Below the pieces are notes generated by a model. It was not told the origin of the DNA. It searched no databases and saw only the letters and a list, made by a program, of their open reading frames with translations. A DNA stretch of 64,000 bases from the NCBI GenBank assembly GCA_030142905.1, contig JASJOG010000011.1:3557001-3621000 (forward strand). Reading direction: 5' to 3'. This document shows positions 1 to 13,600 of this stretch, piece by piece (position 1 is the stretch's first letter; every line of letters starts with the position of its first letter). A program made the position numbers and the translations under genes. This DNA is from Heliopora coerulea (taxonomy: Eukaryota > Cnidaria > Anthozoa > Scleralcyonacea > Helioporidae).

Positions 1-978
1 TCCCCAGAGCACGGTGAAAATCGCACGTGTAGCCGCTCGTGTGTTTTAGGCGACGTACCAGCTGAAAAAAAAAATCGTAGAAATGATGTGCAAATACTTC
101 TAACGAGTTGAACTTTCGGGGAAAAGTGAGCTCTGATCTCCCGTATATATAACTTGTCGCTGTATTTTTTTGCTGCACATACGATGCTACATGAATTTAC
201 CGAGTCAATGAGAAACGCGTGTGAAATCTCTTCACTGTTCTGTAGATTTTTCGTAAAGCATTTTGTCAAATGATTGACGCCAAAGTTTGTCACCTCGGAT
301 AGCCACCTCTGAGCTATGGTGACGCAACAATTTGACAAAAAGTTGAATCGTCTTTGCAAGTAGAAGTTCGACGTAGAATGAAGGTTCGATAGTAGGTGAA
401 GAGCCACTTTGTGGAAATACTACAGTGAATTCATTATTATTATTGTTATTAACAATATTATTATTACTATTAACTCTTTCCCGGCTGGATAAGACTTATT
501 TTGCTCTGGCCAAAGCCAGACTATCTTACTCGTCGAAGAGAGAGCTCCCGCCAGGAAAGAGTTAATGTTTGCCACAAGGCTGGGTGCATGCCGCACTGAA
601 CAGATTATGGTCATATCAAAATACCGCTTTCCAGCTCTTAATGAAGAGAAACGGTGAGAAAGTCTTAACTGCAGGGTAGGTTCTCAAATTTGTCCCACCA
701 TAATGAAGTGTGTTCGATTTTATTGACCGCACTTGTTAAAAATCCGTGAACCTTTAGGTGGGCATAGGTTTTCGAGAAATGTAAATTTCACAGAAGAAAA
801 TTCCGGTGGTGGAGGGTCGTTCCCCTGCCCCCTCTGACCACCCCACTAGTCGCAACTGGTCCTACTCTGTTAGTATCAAGTACGTTTGGTGTACGAAGGT
901 AAAAGAAAACAACTCACCTCTTGGCAAACTGATTGTGTGTGTATTAATTGAGTCTTGATTCATTGTTACCTTTGACAG
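1..978. other. Intron sequence upstream of first visible RANBP9 exon
   Basis: No exon is recognisable here. The first RANBP9/10 exon in the window opens after an AG at 977-978, and the SPRY-domain exons expected upstream were not found, so this is read as intron of a gene that begins off the left edge. It contains one small palindromic element, listed separately. The rest shows nothing I recognise. Confidence 0.6.
469..566. mobile_element. 98-bp MITE-like palindromic element
   Basis: The two ends are inverted copies of attaactctttccyggc: left at 469 onward, and the reverse complement ending at 566. There is no coding capacity. The small size and terminal inverted repeats fit a miniature inverted-repeat element inside the RANBP9 intron. 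No target-site duplication was identified. Confidence 0.5.
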
Positions 979-3900
979 GAATTAAAAGCCCAAATTAATA
1001 ATACTATAGAAAAGTTTTCTGTCAATGATAAACAAGGATGTTGGCAGGCTGCTATGCACCGGTATGTTGACGTCTCTCATTCTGTCTTGCTCATTTATTT
1101 TTACTCAAAAGCCTTAATGTAAACCAGTAGTTGTGACCCACTATGGTAAAATTCACTCCTGGGAATACTTCGGTGAGATTAGTGGTGAAAGAGTAGTCTT
1201 TAAAATGACTGTTGGTGGTAGTAAATGTAGTTTTCAGAACGTGGGTAGTACATATCTTAAAGCCTAGGAGAAATACAGGTCTCACGTTGAGCATCTTTAT
1301 CTATGAAGTCATACAAGCTTACAGGAAGGTCTCTAAGAGATAGGCCCCCACACCTCGCAAGAGTATGTATTGACTGTCTTTCGGTTTATGCTTGTAGGCT
1401 GGTCTCGACATACCTCGTTCATCATGGATACTCGGCCACAGCTGAAGTATTCGCTCAAACTACGGGACAACCTATTTCTGAAGATCTGGCGTCAATAAAA
1501 AACCGACAAAGTATGTGAATACTCGACAGTCGTGCGAGCATTTTGATGTTTACCTTCTGGTGTTCTATCCAAAAGTTCTCGCTAAATTTGACCGAAAATT
1601 TTACAAAAACAAGCAAAGAAAGGGATGGAAAATAGGAAACACTTTAAACTGAAATTCTAGGGCAATAATGTGAAAGAGTGGGTCTACCTTAATACAACTT
1701 TCATGTTGTATACATATAAACAATGCCTTATTTAGCAAAGGCTACAAAAGCTTGAATCATTTTTAGTAGAAGTAAACCTTAATCTAAATCCAGTCCAGTT
1801 TTTGATGCAAAGCTACATTTTCAAAACTGGCTCGATTGGGCTATTCATTCTAGAAGTTTCTCTTCTCACTGCTGCAGTTGGATCAAACTCGTAATCTTCA
1901 CTTTCCCTCTTTTAGGAATACAAAAGTTAGTCTTATCGGGACGGATTGGCGAAGCAATTGACACAACTCAAAAACTGTACCCTGGACTGTTAGAACGGAA
2001 TCAAAACCTTCTCTTTCATTTAAAATGTCGACAATTTGTGGAAATGGTCAGCGGTCACGACAGTGAAGTGCGGGGGCCTGGAGCGCACAGCCCGTCCAGG
2101 AGTAACAAATCCAGTCCGTGTTCCAGTCCCACACACCCGCACGGCAGCGGCAGTTCTATTAGTTCGCCGGCATACTCCAGCAACGGTTTCATATCCAATG
2201 GCGTGCAAAATGGGGTTCGGGATGAAGAGGATATCTTGATGGAAATTGAAGAGGAGAGTCGGGGCGAAACGTCTACACATGGAGTGTTGAACGGAAGTTC
2301 CTCTCAAGATAAGATATCGAATAGTCCAAGAAGAGGTAATTGAGAAAATTCATCAGTCAGTTTTGGGTTGCCATTTGCACTCAGGATTCAGAGCTCTGTG
2401 TGTTTTACTTGCTAAAAAAACAGAGATTGCCTCTGCCATTTCTGCACCTAGCGTTCAAGAAACGCTAGAAACTTCAAGAAACTTCCGGAGTGTTTTTTTC
2501 CTGACCCTCCCAAGTCTTAGAGATGGAGAGTACTTTCCGATTGGATTGTTAGACTGATTGGTCCGGTAAAGGCAGAAAAAAAGTTAATAACATAATTAGG
2601 CTGGTTGGGGCCAGCTAAGTGGGAAAATTCGCTAGTAACGTACGTGGAAGTTAATTCAAGCCGAAAATTCCTTCCTTACGAAAAAATAGGAGGCGCAAAA
2701 ATTCCCAAAGTAAGATCGCGGGATCTGAGGGAAAACTAGGTGTCCAATTTGACCCCTCTTGTTTGATAGAGGCGGATCAAGGATTCTATATCTCTTGACA
2801 TATCTGTATCTTTTAGGGATAGGATCAACCATATTTTCTAATTAATTTCAATGAATGGCTTAAGTGAAGCGATACTACTCAAATAATACAATATTCAAAT
2901 AGTATTAAGTTTATTCTTTATTTTTCTGGTGTTTGGGTTTCCGAGCAGATTTGCAAAATGTAATCGAAACTGTTCGAGTTTGTTTTTAAAGGTTTTTTCT
3001 ATTTTGTCCTGTGTCTCCCCCCTACAGTAAAGAATGCACCTTTTTTTTTCCTCTCTTCTCTTTTTTGCGCTAGATTCTTCTCAAAAAAAGTCGTGTGTGC
3101 TAGGTAACACGGACTTAATTGAGAAAATATTGGCATATGGTCGAGAACTAAAAGCACTGAGCGTAGAGCTCAAGCAGGAACATGGGACGAACCCGAGAAA
3201 CAAAAGGGCGTTACAGGTAAATTTATCTGTGTGTTTGTATCTTTGTAAGAACTAACCAAATCCTCCTGAGGCAAAGAAACTTTTCGACTACAGCGGGAAT
3301 TGAAAGACATTTTGAAGCATTGAACTTTATACACTAGATTTAACTGTCTTATTCGTTGCTACTGTAAAAAGAGTTCGACTTCGCACAAGAGCAAGTCTTT
3401 CTCTGCAAAATTATTTGTTACTAGTGGTATAATCTTTTATTATTACAGGATGCATACAGTTTATTAGCCTATACTGATCCGCACAACAGTCCTGTTGGTT
3501 ATTTATTGGATCCTATCCAGAGGGAACCTGTTTGTTCTGCTTTAAACAGCGCTATATTAGGTAAAGAAATAAATCTACTACCGACGGTGCCATTCGCGCT
3601 AGCCACTAAATTAGGTTTGCAGGCTCAGTCTACCCTGATTAAAATCGGGAATTTTACAAACATCACATCATTTAGTGAGGTTCCTCAGAGTACACTTGGG
3701 GATGGCGAGAACATTATGTTGGTAACAACCGTTTACTAAAGGGAAAATAGCTATGGGACAACCCGTCTTTTCTTGTAAGAAAAACGCAAAATTTTAGATC
3801 GACTGAGACGTCATTTATCAAGCGCTAAGGAAAAGGTTTGGCTGCGGAAATGTTTTAATTACACTTCCATGATCAAACACTTCTCGAGATATTTTGATAT

Positions 3901-4482
3901 GGGATTAAAAATTCTGATGAATATTTGATATATCGACTTAGAATCACCAAATACTGATCTCGTCCATGTTTTTCATCGTAAACTGTTTATACGTTGGAGA
4001 AAGGATTGTGCCTAAATTGTACTTATTCTCTCGTAAGCAGGAAAAACTCTACTAGACATCGATTGTCCTTTCTGATACATCCGATTAACTCGCTGGAGTC
4101 TTCAGGGCATATTGGTTCTTTAGTGAGTGAATCGAAACCAGGAATTGCGACTTTGATACAACATTACATATCTCAGGACAAACAAACGTATACTACAGTA
4201 GTATCATGTAAAGGCCCCTAACCTGCATACAATTTATCCAGGAGATGAAAAAATTATTTAAATATTAAAATAGTTAATGATAAATTGTTAAAAGCAAGAC
4301 AATTGCAGATAAATTATACTTATTAACATACTCTTTCCTTCTTTTCAGAATCTCAACATTTACCACGACAACCTCCATTAGAACTATGTCTTGGTCAGTC
4401 AATGGAGTGTATAAAGTTAATGGGCAAGGCAGGCTTAGGAGCCTGCGCATTTGCGAGTCTAGAAGGCGTACTGGAGGACTAA
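979..4482 (+). CDS. RANBP9: Ran-binding protein 9/10, C-terminal part (5' truncated by window)
   Basis: RANBP9/10 is the scaffold subunit of the CTLH (GID) E3 ubiquitin ligase complex. Six exons are visible: 979-1061, 1398-1510, 1916-2335, 3074-3216, 3449-3560 and 4349-4482. Splice phases agree throughout and sum to 334 codons plus a stop (TAA 4480-4482). The LisH motif (YLVHHGY...FAQTTG) is in the second exon. CTLH sequence ([20 protein letters not shown], then [20 protein letters not shown]) spans exons 2-3. A Ser-rich linker with an acidic patch ([12 protein letters not shown]) ends exon 3. The CRA region ([49 protein letters not shown]) fills exons 4-6. The SPRY domain and start codon lie left of the window. 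The single animal gene could equally be called RANBP10, because the vertebrate split is later. Introns contain nothing recognised. Confidence 0.93.
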
Positions 4483-4900
4483 CAATATGCAGGTTTTAAC
4501 AGATGTTATCTACTATTTTAAGATATTCATAATTAATCACAAAGACTAATTCAGAGGGCTCAAATTTTGATATGCCGGTTCGGATAGAAAATTTCAGGGC
4601 GTCGAAACTGACGAGAGGATAAATAGTGCTCGCTGCTCCATACTCACCTCTTCCCCTTCGACAACCACTTTGGGAGCGAACAATTTCGTCTCATTCTTAT
4701 CTTTTGATCGCAGTTGGCAATCCTTTATATACTAAATCGCTTAGAGAGACGATTTCTCACGGCCATAGAGGGAGCAGAAACCAATTTATGATCAGTGAGG
4801 TAACTAACTGGATGGCTTAGCAGGCCTACCCGCATAAAAAAGTCCTGGATCAACCCCAGCTGGTAGAAAGATGTAATTTTCAACCATCATCTCATTAAAT

Positions 4901-5125
4901 GGGTCAGAGAACTGCCAAAACTTACAACATGAGAAACTGACGTTTCGAGAGAAAGCCCCTTGTCACTTCACACTCTGACGAAGGCCTCTGTCACTTTACA
5001 CTCTGACGATGGCCTCTATCACTTTACATTCTAACGAAGCCCTTTTGTCACTTTACACTCTGACGAAAGCCCTTCCCACCAAACCTCAGTTTCTCATCTC
5101 GTACCTTTCAGCAGTTCCCTGACCC
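4901..5125. mobile_element. Palindromic element with internal ~30-bp tandem repeats
   Basis: The terminal arms are imperfect inverted repeats of roughly 40 bp: gggtcagagaactgcc at 4901 and, on the other strand, gggtcagggaactgctg ending at 5125. Between them lie about four degenerate ~30-bp units built on tcactttacactctgacga (4960-5065). It is non-coding. A MITE or foldback element is the likeliest explanation. Confidence 0.55.
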
Positions 5126-6379
5126 TTTTCACTTTTTTACACATCGCGACACGAGGACGTGGAATGACGTGATCCGCTTGCGCAACTCTCCTTTTCCACG
5201 ACAGAAACGTCATTGGATCAAGCAACGTTGACTTGCTTACGCCGTCACCATCGCGTTGCCATCCCATATGTAAATCTCACTCACTCCTGATGTCAACGCA
5301 GTTTTACTTACCTCGGTCGTCGAGACTTAGATACGGAGGAGTAACAATGCCATGACGATTAAGACGAACGATAACGTTGATTTTTTATGCGTTTTGTTGA
5401 TCACATACTGGAGGAAAAGTCAAACAAATCAGCCCTCGACCTTTGCGCTAATTCGAACAGTATTCCTGTTTTCGAGAAATGACTGTTGATTTAGTAGTGA
5501 TGGCTGCCGAGTAGTGATAGTTTGACCTGATTTTAAGAGTTCACACCTGGATATCAGGTTAAAAAAAAGAGAGAAAACTTTCCCGGGAGTGACGATTTCA
5601 GTATGTAGCTGGTTTTTGTGTTAATCAGGACATTGAGTTAATTACCACTGATAATGGAAATGATATCGCAATTTTCTCTCCCTCTACACTTTCTTGCTTT
5701 CTAAAATGTCTTTACTTCGCGGCAAGGGCTGGTTGTTCAAAGGGTGATTTAAGTTGATTTGCGATTAAAATTATCTGTATATCTTGGTTGATCGACTTTT
5801 TTTTGAAAGATCACGGTATAAAGTAAGTTTGAATTCAAGCAATGTTTTGAAAAAATGCCCAGCTTTCTACGGTAGAATCCCGAGAGTCGGGAAACCAGTC
5901 TAGCGGCAGCCAAATTGTTTTTAGAAATGTTGGGAAGATGTTCGTGGAAATGTAAGATTAATTATGGCAATAAAACCTTCATTGTTTTGTTGGCATTGTA
6001 AGACTCATTAAAAGTGTATCTTCCTGACCACCCTTGACAACTTCGCGTACCGTAGTTTATAGTTCCCGTGAAGGTGCATTCCAAACACAAATTTTGCGCT
6101 AATCCTGATACTTATCACCTTTTGAAAAATCAAATCCAGCTGCAAATGGTAAAGCGAGAACTTCATTCACTCATTCAACGTGGGTTTAATTTTCTGCCTC
6201 ATTATTTAGTCCTTAGACTTAGTAATCGATAGTACATACAAAAAATGCTTGCTTTTTCGCTCGTTTACCAAATCCTACTACACACAACACAGTGAACTTT
6301 TTTATTCTATAGAAACTATTAGCTTTTTTTCTAATACATTGAACGTACACTAATATATATATATTTATAAAATAACATG

Positions 6380-6650
6380 CGTCCTACGCACGCTCTGATT
6401 GGACGAGCCTCGTTTTCTCTCAGAGTACAGAGACATGAATGACGTCACGAAAACTCGAAAAAACCTTGGTTATTTGATAAAACAAATGGAAAATAGCTTT
6501 TGTGTCTCTGTACTGTGATAGAAACATGAATGACGCCATTTCAACCAAAAAAATACCAGAAAACACTCGACTACGCCTCGTGTTTTTAACAGACATTTTA
6601 CTGGGTGAAATGACGCCATTCATGTTTATCACAACACAGAGACACTCAAG
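6380..6650. repeat. Dispersed repeat also present (inverted) in the duplicated segment
   Basis: Segments such as gcacgctctgattggacgag, cagagacatgaatgacg and ggttatttgataaaaca recur in reverse orientation with divergence at 16390-16610 and 21315-21535 (for example gagctcgtccaatcagagc and tttataaaataacc). It also has internal inverted similarity, since the catgaatgacg...cattcatg motif occurs on both strands. It is probably an old non-autonomous transposon family. Confidence 0.45.
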
Positions 6651-8075
6651 GAATTTTATGTATGTATGCAAGGAATAGGGTTGAACGTGTTCATATTCTG
6701 TAACAAGTGGAGCACGGTGGAGTCCGGTTCATTAAGGCGTCGAAAACTAAGATAGTTGCGAGGACGCAAAAACAATATGATAACGTTTTCGTCAGCTTTG
6801 TTGCGGGACTGGGAAATATGTTTCAAAAACGTGGAAATTTACAAGTTTGTATCTACTGCGAGAGCCGCATATGCGAAAGTAAAACCTTGCTTTTCGAGAA
6901 CACAGGAACCGTTTTTTTCCCGACATGATATCCTCTTGCCAGGTCTGTCCTGTCTTGTTAGTCGACAACATTATCTCACCCAATGATAAAAGCCATATAA
7001 GTAAAACCATGAGAACATGGTGCCTCTCACTATGCCACTTGAAGCGTAGCGTTTCTGTACAGTTTTCGCACGAGGAAAGTTTCTGATGTTTTTCAACATC
7101 GTCTCCGCTGCCATTTTACATTAACGTGCGCCCCTCCCGAAACCCTGTGAAGGTCAAATCACTGAGCACACGTTCAGCTTTGCAAATCCGGTTTTCACTG
7201 AGCAGAATTTTCCGCGCGTTCATTCATGTATGCACTCACGCGGTTTTGCATTTCCTCATTTGCGCAAATTTCCCCTCCAAAGTTGTGTTGTGACGCGAGC
7301 TTAAAATGCAGCGTGATGGGGATAGGTTCTTTGCACTTGGGATTCCCACTCGAGCCTTCGTCATAACGAAATAATGTTGACGTGCTGCAAGTCTGCTCTT
7401 GGCCGTGCGCTTGCTGTGCATTGACATGGACCTGAATGTGTCTGCACACTTGTGTAAAAGTTATTAGAGACCTGCTTCACTTCAGTCCTGTGAAAAAAAA
7501 ATTTTATCAATTCTTAACACCATTCAGTTTCAAGCTCCACTCTGTAGTGTGGGAGTGAACCATGGTCGTTGGACTTGCTTCAAGCCCCACCCTCAATGTT
7601 GCAAGTACACCAAAGTTCAAAATTTCCCCTTTATTATGGATTTCCGAGGGCTTATCTTTCGAATTGACAGAATGTAAAAAGGTAGTAGGTCCACCGAGAT
7701 ATAACTGCAGTCATTCTCGTTGAAAATTTGTAACATTTTAATGTCAGTTGTGCAATATTCCTAGAGGTTATTTTACAGAAAATCTGACACTTTACACAAC
7801 TGATAACAATACTTCCTTTTGTACAAACATTTATGAAGACAAAAGTTGATGAATAACCCCATTCTCAACCTCATTTCAAATCATTCCAAACAAACCTCAT
7901 TTGTGCTTATAATGACATGGGAAGAAATTCTCCATCCACATGATGCAATGTACAGCTTTTTACAAGTATATGTTGGAAGAACATTGATAGAATCATTACC
8001 ATACTGTCATGAAATTATTTAGTTCTTAAACTAAGGCTGCATATGTTTGTACAATTCAACATTCTAATGAAGTAA

Positions 8076-10410
8076 TTACATATTTTTGACTTGCTCCTTA
8101 TATTTTTGTTCTAATACAACTTTATATGCTAGAATGGACAAAAAAGGAAAAGTCAGTGTTAGGTGGTCATTGAAAATATAGATATAATGTATATCAATTA
8201 CATGTATCTCAACAAGCTCCACAGATTGGTGCCTGCTTAAGCAATTCAACCTTGACAGGTCATAATTCCATATTTGGTTTTGTCCATGGTTGGTGATTTC
8301 ACTGGAATTGGCCTGAACTATTATACTCCCATGTTGTTGACTTAAACCATTTGATTGTGAAAGTCAACTTCTTTTAACTTTAATGATTTTGTTCTGGGTA
8401 ACAGCAGATCATTTGGATTTGGTAAGGTCTCACAGTAGACAAACAGTTCAATTGATTTGAGGAGCATTTATGAATTCTACTGGTGATACCAAATTACAAT
8501 TATAGCTTATCACAAGTTCAAGAATAGCAATAGATTGATCACCCTGCAATGACAATTACTTTCCAACATTCTGTACACAAAATTTACCTTCTTGGTTTTC
8601 CCATAACTGAGCAGCATGAGTATTCAAAGGACTTTCATTGTTTGGTGCTGAATAAAGAATAACAAATCTCTTTAAAAAAAATTGCAAAATAACAAAGTTG
8701 CCCCAAAAAATTTTCTTAGTTGACATTGTGCATCTTTGGCTATGATGTACTTAATTGTGAACTCTGATGTCAGAAAAACTCAACTTGCACTGCTTCATAG
8801 ATGCTAGAAGAGCAAGCATTAAGTGACATGTTTAATGGTATCAGTTAAATATGGCAATTTAATCATTACAAAATTTAAGTCTGTAATGGTGACTCATATC
8901 TGACAATGCATTACTACCCACAATTCATTTACCTGATAGAAGAACTTGTATTGATAACAATATGGTTCTCACATCCATTAAAGCTGACCACTTTTCCTAA
9001 GTAACACATGAAATTAAGCACTCAGCTGGACAATATTGTCAGAGTCACACAACAGCATTAATGTAATCCACATAGCTCACGGAGGCAACCAAAAAACATG
9101 AAAAATAAATATTACAATAATATGAAACTGCAACAAACCATTTTCCTGATGGATATAGCTTGTCCAACATAACAAATGTCATATGTATTTCTTGTTGTGT
9201 TACCTTTAAGATGTCCAGGCATATATTCCCAGCTTGGTCTACATTAGGATGATAACAAGGGGTGACAAACTTTACAGTTGGAGCTTTGTAAGGATACTGA
9301 TCTGGGAATTCTAGTGAAAGTTTATACTCCAGTCCTTCATAAACCTGAAATGCAAAAGTTTGATGGGGATAACAGTTTGTAAAGACCTCTTTATCCAATG
9401 CAAGTCAACAGTGTCTTGCCCAGGTGACAAGGAAAAAAGTGATGCCAAACAAAGAATCATTATGAGGTGCATAAAAGCTAAAGCAAACAAATTATGTGTT
9501 AAATAGCATACCCACAGATAGCCTGAAGTAGCCACATCACCTGGTTAACATATGTATGCTTCAGCCAACCAGATAGAGTATTCAAACAAGGCCTTGTGGA
9601 ATATACTCAGAAATACAGAAATTTTTTTCCAGAAAGCAGAAATATGTGATCTAAAGATTTTCAGGGTCTCCTGCTTTGGTTAACTTTTAACAGCACAAGG
9701 GATTTCGGAGTCACAACAGCAAGGGATATAATTCAGCTACTTGATCTTCCTTGCTCATGTGAACTTCCTCTTCTCCAATCCCTTAGGGACTGTAGTAGGT
9801 TTCCAGGACTTCACGATAACTCCTAATACTTTAAGGGGGGTCTTACACATGTTCATGTGTTCTTGAAATGAGCGATGTCAATATCCTTCAAGATTGATGT
9901 GAAAGCTTCGGGGAATTGTTTGAAATTCTGGACTGAACTTTTGATAAGTCAAAATAATTCTGGTAACCTTACCGTTCCTGATGCTCCACTAATAGTTGCT
10001 ATCCAGTGAAATAAGTTGTCTCCATCTGGAAAAGCTGATACTGATTTTTCCCCACTCATCTTGTGTTTGAAAAGAAATAAATTTACTCAACTAAAGGCAC
10101 AAGAGACACAAAGAGTCTGCTAACAATATACTTACCATTAACGTCATCAGATCTCGCTGAAGTCTGAAAGGACAAGAAAGGAGAAACTTGAGTTAGCAAT
10201 ACTTTAACGGCTGTAAAGCTAAGTAAGTTAAAAACCAAATTAAGAATTATACAGCATGGACTACGGTGGGAAATGCCATTACAAAAAAGCATTACAAAAA
10301 TCAGACCTTTGAGTAACTGAATGTACTCCACCAGAAATAATCTCAGAAGTCTCTCTTTGTTTTTCTAACGTTGAAGTAACTCTAGCAGGGTCAATATTTT
10401 GTGAGGCCAT
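8076..10410 (-). CDS. UBE2C: Ubiquitin-conjugating enzyme E2 C (UbcH10)
   Basis: E2 enzyme that initiates ubiquitin chains for the anaphase-promoting complex, driving mitotic exit. Seven exons, in transcript order: 10410-10307, 10163-10136 (28 bp), 10059-9973, 9344-9204, 8996-8933, 8647-8588 and 8128-8076. All phases fit and total 537 nt, giving 178 aa (human 179). The start is the only in-frame ATG, giving [11 protein letters not shown], like human MASQNRDPAA. The UBC fold is complete: [20 protein letters not shown], then [13 protein letters not shown] and TPCYHPNV, then the catalytic motif GNICLDILK with the active cysteine near residue 115. After that come [17 protein letters not shown] and [11 protein letters not shown], and the short terminal exon ends [15 protein letters not shown]. 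The gene is divergent from POLR2C with 289 bp between start codons. The last exon is assigned from phase and weak C-terminal similarity. Confidence 0.94.
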
Positions 10411-10699
10411 TGTTAAAAAAATGTTTTTCTTAACTTTTTAACCGGTAGCAGACTTTGTTCTTGATCGATGTAGAAAATATAATTCGAACAAAAAGTTTAA
10501 AATACACTCAACTCTTAAACTAACCAATCATATTCAAGTTTTGATGGATTGTCCAATGAGGAAACGACCGTACACGGTCAAAGCTAAAATCCTGGTACTG
10601 AGTAAGTCCCAGACCTTCGTTCTTGTTCTGTCAAGTTTGTAAATTTATAATGGCTAATGTAGTGGTTCAATGCAAGGAAAAATAACGCTGTAAACAAAT
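10411..10699. promoter_or_regulatory. Bidirectional UBE2C/POLR2C promoter with CCAAT boxes and a CHR-like site
   Basis: Only 289 bp separate the start codons of UBE2C (-) and POLR2C (+). Two CCAAT boxes (10524-10528 and 10553-10557) start 29 bp apart. A TTCGAA site (10483-10488) lies about 36 bp closer to UBE2C. CCAAT pairs followed by a CHR element (TTYGAA) are the known layout of G2/M promoters, including vertebrate UBE2C. That this one works the same way is inference from order and spacing. Confidence 0.45.
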
Positions 10700-13600
10700 A
10701 TGCCGTACGCAAATCAACCCATTGTAAAAATCAGTGAGTTAACAGACGAAAATATGAAGTTTATTATCGAAAATACAGATCTTAGGTAAGTGTAGTAACC
10801 TCACTGGAAAATTTAATTGTGCTAGTATTTTGTGGTGCCTGACTTTATATGTGCACATGATCACGAACAAAACTCAGCACGCACGTTACTATTCTGAGGA
10901 TGATTCTGAAGTGGACATACAAGTTAGTACTTTATATGATGTGAAATCTTTTAATGTCGGCAAGTAGCAAAAGTTGTGACAACTTAGGTGAAATGGCGTT
11001 CTCCATAATTTATGAATTTGGCCAAAGTAGTCCAGGTGATGGGAAAAAAAAAAAAGAAATTGCTAGCTTAGAAATCAATTGACTTGTATCACCATTTTCC
11101 AATCATTTAGCCAATGTTGCATAAAATTCATGTAACCAAATTATAATGCATTTAATGATAGAACTTTTTTTCTTTCAGTTTCTTTTTAGTTTACTTGCTG
11201 TATACTCTTGGTTTGGGGCATTTTATCTTCCAAAACTAATCGATTATTTATTTTCTTTAGCATGGCCAATGCTTTAAGAAGAATATTTATTGCTGAAACA
11301 TCAACAATAGGTAAAGTGTAAGTTAGAAGTGAAATAATTTGATAACAAACTGAACACCAGATAAAGATAACTTTGCTGTTACAATTTTCTAGCAATTATT
11401 ATTATTATTTTTTTTTTTTGTGAGCTTTCACTCTTGATAAACTTGGCAAAAACTTAGCAATGAAAAATGTTCACATGGTTGTAACTGCACACTAATATTT
11501 TGTCATTTATTTATTATGCTAGGCTTTTAAACTTTCATCAAACTGAACATTATGTTTAGCAACTTCCAATATTTACTTTCAAGTACAATTTTGAAAAGGA
11601 GACATTGCTGCCAGATTAGATTTCTCTCGTGGTGAATTCATTAAGTCATCCTGGACCTTATAGCTTTCTATCTTAATTCTAAATAAGCTATACATTAACC
11701 TGTACTGTTTGTTTTAGCTATTGATTGGGTTCAAATTGAAAATAACACTTCAGTTCTTCATGATGAGTTCATTGCTCATAGATTAGGTATGTTATTAACA
11801 CCTGTTTACAAGCCGATTTAATATGTACCTATTACTGCTCAATTATAAACCAGGGTTTCCATCAACGAGGTGACTTTAGATAAATTAAATAATGTTTAAT
11901 AATACTTATATATGCCCCTTCTGCATGTGTGATTGTAACAGATTTAATGATGTGCATTATATCAATTGTTATTTCTTCCCATTTGTGGTATTAGGTCACT
12001 GAAATCTTTTTTATACTAAATTGTTATATGTTGAATCTTTACAGGCTTAATTCCTTTGACAAGTGATGAAACTGTTGATAATATGAGTTATTGTAGGGTA
12101 GGCATCATAATTCATGTTTTGATGTGTAATAATTGGTTGGGTTTATGATAGAAGTTTGAATTTTCAATAGCATTTAATGTTTAATTAACCTTTATACATT
12201 TGTAAGTCCACTCCTGTATCAAAAGTTAACAGAACTGCATAGTGTCTGCATTTTGAGCCTAAAAGGGAGTTTTGCATCCAATGCAAAGTGTGAATCTTTG
12301 AAAGTTTGGCTGAACTTTTCCAGTTTGCATAATATTTTCCATGTGGTACTTATTGTGAATTACAGACTTAAGTGGATGAAGTTAAATTTCTTTGAGAAAA
12401 AGTGATTTTAAGGCAAGTCAGACTGCATCAAAAAGTCTTATAAGTGTTTTAAAAACAAACTTTTTAAATCCCACATTGAGTTACCCAAATACAGTCTTTA
12501 GTAACTGTAACCATTAGGTGTTTGTGAATTTCAAGGATTGTGTTTGTGAGGAGTTTTGCCCTGAATGTTCAGTGGAATTAACCTTGGATGTGAAATGTAT
12601 TGATGACCAAACCAGGCATGTCACCACTCGTGATCTTGTTTCTTCAAATCCAAAAGTCATTCCTGTAAGTACTGGATCTTTTTTTAGTTTTGAGTTGTGC
12701 TGAATTATTTTACTCTGTTGCCCAGTTACCTTGATAGAACATCAATATTGGAATAATTGATTTGACAAACAAAGACATGGCATAATAATAATCCATGTTA
12801 AAACAGAGGAGACATTGTTTAGTGGCTTAATTTTAGTATGAACCCAAAAATAATCCCTATACTACATTAATTAAAAAACAGATGAATGAATAAAACAAAT
12901 AGTTTGAACCTGAGAGAATTGGCTGATGTTGATGAGGGTAGATTTTCTAGGTTAATATCGACTTGAGGAAGACTGTTGTTGGTGACTGATGAACAGTCTT
13001 TCTCAATACTACACTAAGCTGGTTGATCTACCATCATCAACATGAATTGCAAATTTAGCACAGCCAGACAAGCAGAATGTAAAAGTCTGTTTTCAAGTTT
13101 TCCAAAGCACGTTTCACAGATGTTACAGAACCACTGCTAGAATCTGATGCTGTGTACTGCTAATAGAGCTACGGAAGCCTTATGGTCAATACTGTTGCTG
13201 AGTACTTGTTCTACACTGTACCAGACACATGCACACCTCATGCAAGTGTTTGTGGGGCCTATTTATCTTAATAGTTCTGAAAGTGCAGAAACGGTTGACA
13301 AAAACTACGAGACTAATCATTATCTTTGTTGTGATGTTTCTCTTTCAGGTGACATCAAGAGATCGCGAAAATGAAGCGAGTGAATACGGACGAGAAGAAG
13401 GTGCGGAAGTTTAAAAAGTTGAGAAAAACCGGTGCCAACATATGACAGAAACATTTATTGCGGATATCGACACCTATATCCGTTATATACTTCTCGTTCC
13501 TCGGTTTATTCTTAGCTGTTCGTAAAAATCAGCATTGTCCAGTAACAGAATCTGCGCGCTTTATTACTCGAAATTTTGTGTCTTAACATTCTGAAAGCGA

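Larger units (their letters stand above)
4483..8075. other. Convergent intergenic region between RANBP9 and UBE2C
   Basis: This is 3.6 kb between two gene 3' ends. No exon with family similarity was found, and ORFs here are short with no recognisable motif. It holds a palindromic element with internal tandem repeats (4901-5125) and a dispersed repeat (about 6380-6650), both listed separately, plus an AT-rich stretch near 6350-6370. Confidence 0.5.
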
